10,199 nt of DNA from Methyloceanibacter sp. Lineage in GTDB: Bacteria; Pseudomonadota; Alphaproteobacteria; Rhizobiales; Methyloligellaceae. The translations under genes were made by a program, and so were the position numbers. Within the stretch, counting starts at the first letter, position 1. The number at the start of each line of letters is the position of its first letter. The stretch covers positions 1 to 10,199 of the forward strand of contig JALHTP010000047.1 in the NCBI GenBank assembly GCA_022865725.1. The letters are read 5' to 3'. The notes beneath the pieces are model-generated. The model saw only the letters and a list, made by a program, of their open reading frames with translations, was not told where the DNA came from and did not search any database. This document shows positions 6,949 to 10,199 of the stretch, piece by piece.

Positions 6949-7000
6949 GCCGCAGCCGCTTATCCGAGGGAACCAATCGGGGGGAAGCGGCGGCTGCGGC
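6949..7000. terminator. Long-loop inverted repeat between convergent genes
   Basis: GCCGCAGCCG at 6949-6958 pairs perfectly with CGGCTGCGGC at 6991-7000, with a 32-base loop. It lies between the stop codons of the Sel1-like gene (6938) and cysNC (7010). ACTATTTT follows on the plus strand. It could serve as a terminator for one or both genes, though the loop is long for a classical one. Confidence 0.45.
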
Positions 7001-7009
7001 CAACTATTT

Positions 7010-8929
7010 TCAGATGAGGTGCCGGCGCCGAAGCTCGCCCAGCACCGCCTCGGTGAGCGATTCAGGCGTGGCCTTGCTCGTGTCGAGCTGAATTTCCGCC
7101 CTCTCCGGCGGCTCGTAAAGCGAGTCGATGCCGGTGAAGTTCGCGATCAGCCCCGCGCGCGCCTTGCGGTAGAGCCCCTTGGGATCGCGCGCCTCGCAGA
7201 TTTCGAGCGGCGTATCCACGAAAACCTCGATGAACTCGCCGTCCTCGAACAGATCGCGCGCCATGCGCCGTTCCGAGCGGAACGGCGAGATGAACGACAC
7301 CATCACGATCAGCCCCGCATCGACGAACAGCCGCGCTGCCTCCGCCACGCGGCGGATGTTTTCCACCCGGTCGGCGTCGGTGAAGCCGAGATCCTTGTTG
7401 AGGCCATGGCGGACATTGTCGCCGTCGAGCATGTAGGTGTGACGGCCCATGGCGTGCAGCCGCTTCTCGAGCGTATTGGCGATGGTCGATTTGCCGGCGC
7501 CGGACAGGCCGGTGAACCAAAGCACGCAAGGCTTCTGCTCCATGAGGACGCCCCGCGCCGCCTTGTCGACGAACAGCTCCTGCCACTGGATATTGGTGGC
7601 GCGGCGCAGGCCGAACTCGATCATGCCGGCCGCCACGGTGGCGTTGGTGAAGCGGTCGATCAGAATGAACGCGCCGGTGGCGGCGTTCTCGGCATAGGGA
7701 TCGAACACCAGCGCTTTGGGAGTGATCAGATTGCACAACCCCACCTCGTTGAACTCCAGCGTCTTGCCCGCCACGTGATCGAGATTGTCGACGTTGAGCT
7801 TGTATTTGAGGTTGGAGATGGTCGCCGTCGTGGTCTGGCAGCCGCATTTCAGCGTATAGGCGCGGCCGGGCAGCATCGGCTCCTCGTCGAACCAGATAAG
7901 CCGTGCCGCCATCTGATCGGCCACCGACGGCGCGCCCGCCTCAAGCGCAATGATGTTGCCGCGGCTCACATCGACCTCCTCGGCGAAGGTCAGCGTCACG
8001 GCATCGCCTTCTTGCGCCTCATCGAGATCGCCGTCGGCGGTGACGATCCGCGCGACATGCGCGCGCTTGCCGGAGGGGTGGATCACCACCTCCTCGCCGC
8101 GCGCGATCTTGCCGCTGGCGACAGTCCCCGCATAGCCGCGAAAATCGAGATGCGGTCGGTTCACCCATTGCACGGGGAAGCGGAACGGCCGCTCCTTCCC
8201 GCTGCTTGCCACATCCACCGTCTCCAGATGCCCGAGCAGCGTTGGGCCGCGATACCAGTGCATATGCGCGCTCGGCGCGATCACATTGTCGCCCTTGAGC
8301 GCCGACAGCGGAATCGCGGTCACGAGCTCGAAGCCGAGCTCGGCGGAGAAGCCCGCAAAGTCCTCCGCGATCGCCTCGAAGCGCGCCTGATCGAAGTCGA
8401 CGAGATCCATCTTGTTGACGGCGAGCGCGATCTTGCCGATGCCGAGCAGCGACAGGATGCAGGCATGGCGGCGGGTCTGGGTGAGCACGCCGCTCCGCGC
8501 GTCGACCAGCAGCACGGCGAAGTCGCAATTCGAGGCGCCGGTCGCCATGTTGCGCGTGTACTGCACATGGCCGGGCGTATCGGCGACGATGAACTTCCGC
8601 CGCGGCGTCGAGAAATAACGATAGGCGACATCGATGGTGATCTTCTGCTCGCGCTCGGCCTCCAGCCCGTCGACGAGGAACGCAAGGTCGAGTGTCCCTC
8701 CCCTGCCCCCGCCCGCGCGCCGCGAATCATGCTCGGCGCTCCGCATCTGGTCCTCGTAGACCAGCGCCGAATCGTAGAGCAGCCGGCCGATTAGCGTGCT
8801 CTTGCCGTCGTCGACGCTGCCGCAGGTGAGAAAGCGCAACAGGCTGCGGGTCTCTTCCGCCGCGATGCGGGCATCGACCCGCTCGCTTGCGCCCTTGCCC
8901 TCGCTGCCGACAACCTGCAAACGCGGCAT
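7010..8929 (-). CDS. cysNC: Bifunctional sulfate adenylyltransferase subunit 1 / adenylylsulfate kinase (CysN-CysC fusion)
   Basis: The 639-residue protein joins two enzymes of sulfate activation in the cytoplasm. The N-terminal CysN part is the GTPase subunit of ATP sulfurylase: G1 GSVDDGKST at 37-45, G3 DTPGH at 117-121, G4 NKMD at 172-175, then EF-Tu-like beta-barrel domains. The C-terminal part (about 450-639) is APS kinase, with Walker A GLSGAGKST at 474-482, MLDGDNVRHGLN, and the FISPFRSER and DPKGLYRKARAG segments expected of a full kinase. CysN with CysD makes APS from sulfate and ATP, and CysC makes PAPS. The length equals that of rhizobial NodQ/CysNC fusions. Its ATG overlaps the cysD stop by one base (TGATG), so translation is coupled. 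In the G2 region the usual EREQGITID reads EREQKITID (Lys 96). No nodulation gene is near, so the housekeeping role is favoured over a NodQ role. Confidence 0.95.
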   Translation of the reverse strand: MPRLQVVGSEGKGASERVDARIAAEETRSLLRFLTCGSVDDGKSTLIGRLLYDSALVYEDQMRSAEHDSRRAGGGRGGTLDLAFLVDGLEAEREQKITIDVAYRYFSTPRRKFIVADTPGHVQYTRNMATGASNCDFAVLLVDARSGVLTQTRRHACILSLLGIGKIALAVNKMDLVDFDQARFEAIAEDFAGFSAELGFELVTAIPLSALKGDNVIAPSAHMHWYRGPTLLGHLETVDVASSGKERPFRFPVQWVNRPHLDFRGYAGTVASGKIARGEEVVIHPSGKRAHVARIVTADGDLDEAQEGDAVTLTFAEEVDVSRGNIIALEAGAPSVADQMAARLIWFDEEPMLPGRAYTLKCGCQTTTATISNLKYKLNVDNLDHVAGKTLEFNEVGLCNLITPKALVFDPYAENAATGAFILIDRFTNATVAAGMIEFGLRRATNIQWQELFVDKAARGVLMEQKPCVLWFTGLSGAGKSTIANTLEKRLHAMGRHTYMLDGDNVRHGLNKDLGFTDADRVENIRRVAEAARLFVDAGLIVMVSFISPFRSERRMARDLFEDGEFIEVFVDTPLEICEARDPKGLYRKARAGLIANFTGIDSLYEPPERAEIQLDTSKATPESLTEAVLGELRRRHLI

Positions 8930-9837
8930 CAGAAATAACCCTCCTGCTTCTTCTTCTCCATCGAGCCCGACTGATCGTGATCGATGACGCGGCCCTGGCG
9001 TTCCGAATAGCGCGTGGCGACCAGCTCCTCGATGATCTCCGGCACCGTCGCGGCTTGAGAGCGCAGCGCGCCGGTGAGAGGATAGCAGCCGAGCGTCCGG
9101 AAGCGCACCCTCGCCATCTCGGGCTTTTCCTTCGCGTCGATGGGCAGCCGCTCGTCGTCCACCATGATCAACATGCCGCCCCGCTCAACCACCTTCCGGT
9201 CGGCGGCAAAATAGAGCGGCACCACAGGAATATCCTCGAGATAGATGTAGGTCCACACATCGAGCTCGGTCCAGTTTGACAACGGGAACACCCGCATGCT
9301 TTCGCCCGGCCCGATTCTGGTGTTGGCGAGATGCCACAGCTCCGGCCGCTGCCGCTTCGGGTCCCAATTGTGCGCGATGTTGCGGAACGAGAACACCCGT
9401 TCCTTGGCGCGCGACTTCTCCTCGTCGCGGCGCGCCCCGCCGAAGGCCGCATCGAAGCCGTGGCCGGCGAGCGCCTGCTTCAGCGCCTCGGTCTTCATGA
9501 TGTCGGTGTAGAGCGCGCTGCCATGGGTGATCGGCGAGATGCCGTCCTTTACCCCCTGCTCGTTGACATGGACGATCAGATCGAGCCCAAGCCGCCGCAT
9601 CTCGGAATCGCGAAATGCGATCATCTCGCGAAACTTCCAGGTGGTGTCGACATGCAGCAGCGGAAACGGCGGCTTACCCGGATAGAACGCCTTGAGCGCG
9701 AGATGCAGCATCACCGAGCTATCCTTGCCGATCGAGTAGAGCATCACCGGATTGCGGAACTCGGCCGCAACCTCGCGCATGATGTGGATGCTCTCGGCCT
9801 CAAGCTGGCGGAGATAGGTGGACAGCCGCTGCTTCAT
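8929..9837 (-). CDS. cysD: Sulfate adenylyltransferase subunit 2
   Basis: This is the catalytic subunit of heterodimeric ATP sulfurylase, which forms APS and pyrophosphate from ATP and sulfate with its GTPase partner CysN. At 302 residues it has the standard length. The PP-loop nucleotide-binding motif is SIGKDSSV at 35-42. Other family segments are HVDTTWKFREMI, HVNEQGV, FGGARRDEEKSRAKERVFSFR, the PLSNWTELDVW stretch, and the late GCYPLTGA region. The ATG at 9837 overlaps the upstream pssA stop by four bases (ATGA) and the stop overlaps the cysNC start by one, placing all three in one operon with coupled translation. The end is SGSMEKKKQEGYF, as in other proteobacterial CysD proteins. Confidence 0.96.
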   Translation of the reverse strand: MKQRLSTYLRQLEAESIHIMREVAAEFRNPVMLYSIGKDSSVMLHLALKAFYPGKPPFPLLHVDTTWKFREMIAFRDSEMRRLGLDLIVHVNEQGVKDGISPITHGSALYTDIMKTEALKQALAGHGFDAAFGGARRDEEKSRAKERVFSFRNIAHNWDPKRQRPELWHLANTRIGPGESMRVFPLSNWTELDVWTYIYLEDIPVVPLYFAADRKVVERGGMLIMVDDERLPIDAKEKPEMARVRFRTLGCYPLTGALRSQAATVPEIIEELVATRYSERQGRVIDHDQSGSMEKKKQEGYF

Positions 9838-10199
9838 GGCTTGGCCCTGAAGCTCGGGCGAATGACCGGGTCCTCCGGCTTTTCCGCATGGCCTTCCGCC
9901 GCGCTGCTCTTGGCGCTCTGCGCCTTGGCGGCCTTGGCGGCCTTGCGCTCCTCGGCGAGGTAGCGATAGGCGGAGACCGGGATCGCCGCGAGATAGGCCA
10001 GGGAGCCAAGCGCAAGCGTCAGCGAGGGATAGGTCAGCAGCAGCGCCATGAACAAGGCCGCGAGCACGAACACGGGTAGCACATACTCGCGCGCGATCTT
10101 CTGCCCAATCAGCTTGCCCGAGAAGGTCGGCACCCGGCTCACCATGAGAAGGGCGATGCCGAGCGTATAGAACAGCACGAGCGGGGTCAGCGTCGGCAC
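9834..10199 (-). CDS. pssA: CDP-diacylglycerol-serine O-phosphatidyltransferase, C-terminal part
   Basis: Only the last 121 codons are in the window; the gene begins beyond the right edge, and the GTG at the edge is an internal valine codon. The segment LVLFYTLGIALLMVSRVPTF, then SGKLIGQKI, is typical of the C-terminal half of alphaproteobacterial PssA, an inner-membrane CDP-alcohol phosphatidyltransferase that makes phosphatidylserine, the precursor of phosphatidylethanolamine. The catalytic DG-x2-AR motif would lie in the unseen N-terminal half. Three hydrophobic segments are visible, followed by an Ala/Lys-rich, probably cytoplasmic tail (EERKAAKAAKAQ onward). The stop overlaps the cysD start by four bases. 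Confidence is good for the family, though other members of the CDP-alcohol group are possible. Confidence 0.8.
   Translation of the reverse strand: MPTLTPLVLFYTLGIALLMVSRVPTFSGKLIGQKIAREYVLPVFVLAALFMALLLTYPSLTLALGSLAYLAAIPVSAYRYLAEERKAAKAAKAQSAKSSAAEGHAEKPEDPVIRPSFRAKP

Noticed and set aside
7019..8794. Plus-strand open frame of 591 codons opposite cysNC
   Set aside because: It is fully antisense to a well-supported enzyme gene. The product shows only His/Arg/Glu-rich shadow composition and no ribosome site stands out.
7010..8929. Possible nodulation role (NodQ) for the CysNC fusion
   Set aside because: The coupling to cysD and pssA and the lack of other nod genes point to housekeeping sulfate assimilation; sequence alone does not separate the two.
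9915..9950. Tandem GGCCTTGGC-like repeat in the pssA tail
   Set aside because: It only encodes a short Lys-Ala-Ala repeat in a low-complexity tail. It is not a mobile or CRISPR-like repeat.

Overview
The window is about 10.2 kb of GC-rich DNA with the codon use and gene content of an alphaproteobacterium. A member of the Hyphomicrobiales (Rhizobiales) is most likely. The reasons are the fused NodQ-like CysN/CysC protein, the PssA-type phosphatidylserine synthase, an OprD-family porin of the alphaproteobacterial kind, and several secreted proteins of unknown role. No rRNA, tRNA, CRISPR array, transposase or phage gene was recognised.

Left part (1-2016, minus strand). An intact OprD-family outer-membrane porin gene is followed 61 bp downstream by the 5' end of a molybdate-type ABC ATPase gene (modC-like). 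This remnant keeps Walker A but loses all similarity after about 80 codons, and its reading frame runs on into a short unrecognised partial CDS at the left edge. I read it as a deletion scar of a former porin/oxyanion-uptake locus.

Middle part (2017-6938). A divergent intergenic region leads to a plus-strand gene for an exported, cysteine-rich protein with a C-terminal CFI-box domain. It converges on a minus-strand gene for a small secreted protein built from two copies of a C-x37-C domain. Two separate hairpin terminators lie between them. After a nearly 400-bp gap without a gene come two plus-strand genes: a diverged TAXI-type periplasmic binding protein with no TRAP permease beside it, and a single-pass membrane protein with a periplasmic beta-rich domain and a Sel1/TPR-like C-terminus.

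Right part (7010-10199, minus strand). A tightly overlapping run reads pssA (3' part only) - cysD - cysNC. CysD and CysN form ATP sulfurylase (sulfate to APS), and the fused CysC domain phosphorylates APS to PAPS, so this is the activation step of sulfate assimilation. It is coupled by 4-bp and 1-bp overlaps to a phospholipid synthesis gene. A long-loop inverted repeat separates cysNC from the convergent Sel1-like gene.

The right part is ordinary metabolism. The less described material is the set of exported proteins between 2.2 and 6.9 kb. Nothing in the window proves a new system; the best candidates are the duplicated-domain secreted protein and the orphan TAXI/Sel1-like pair.
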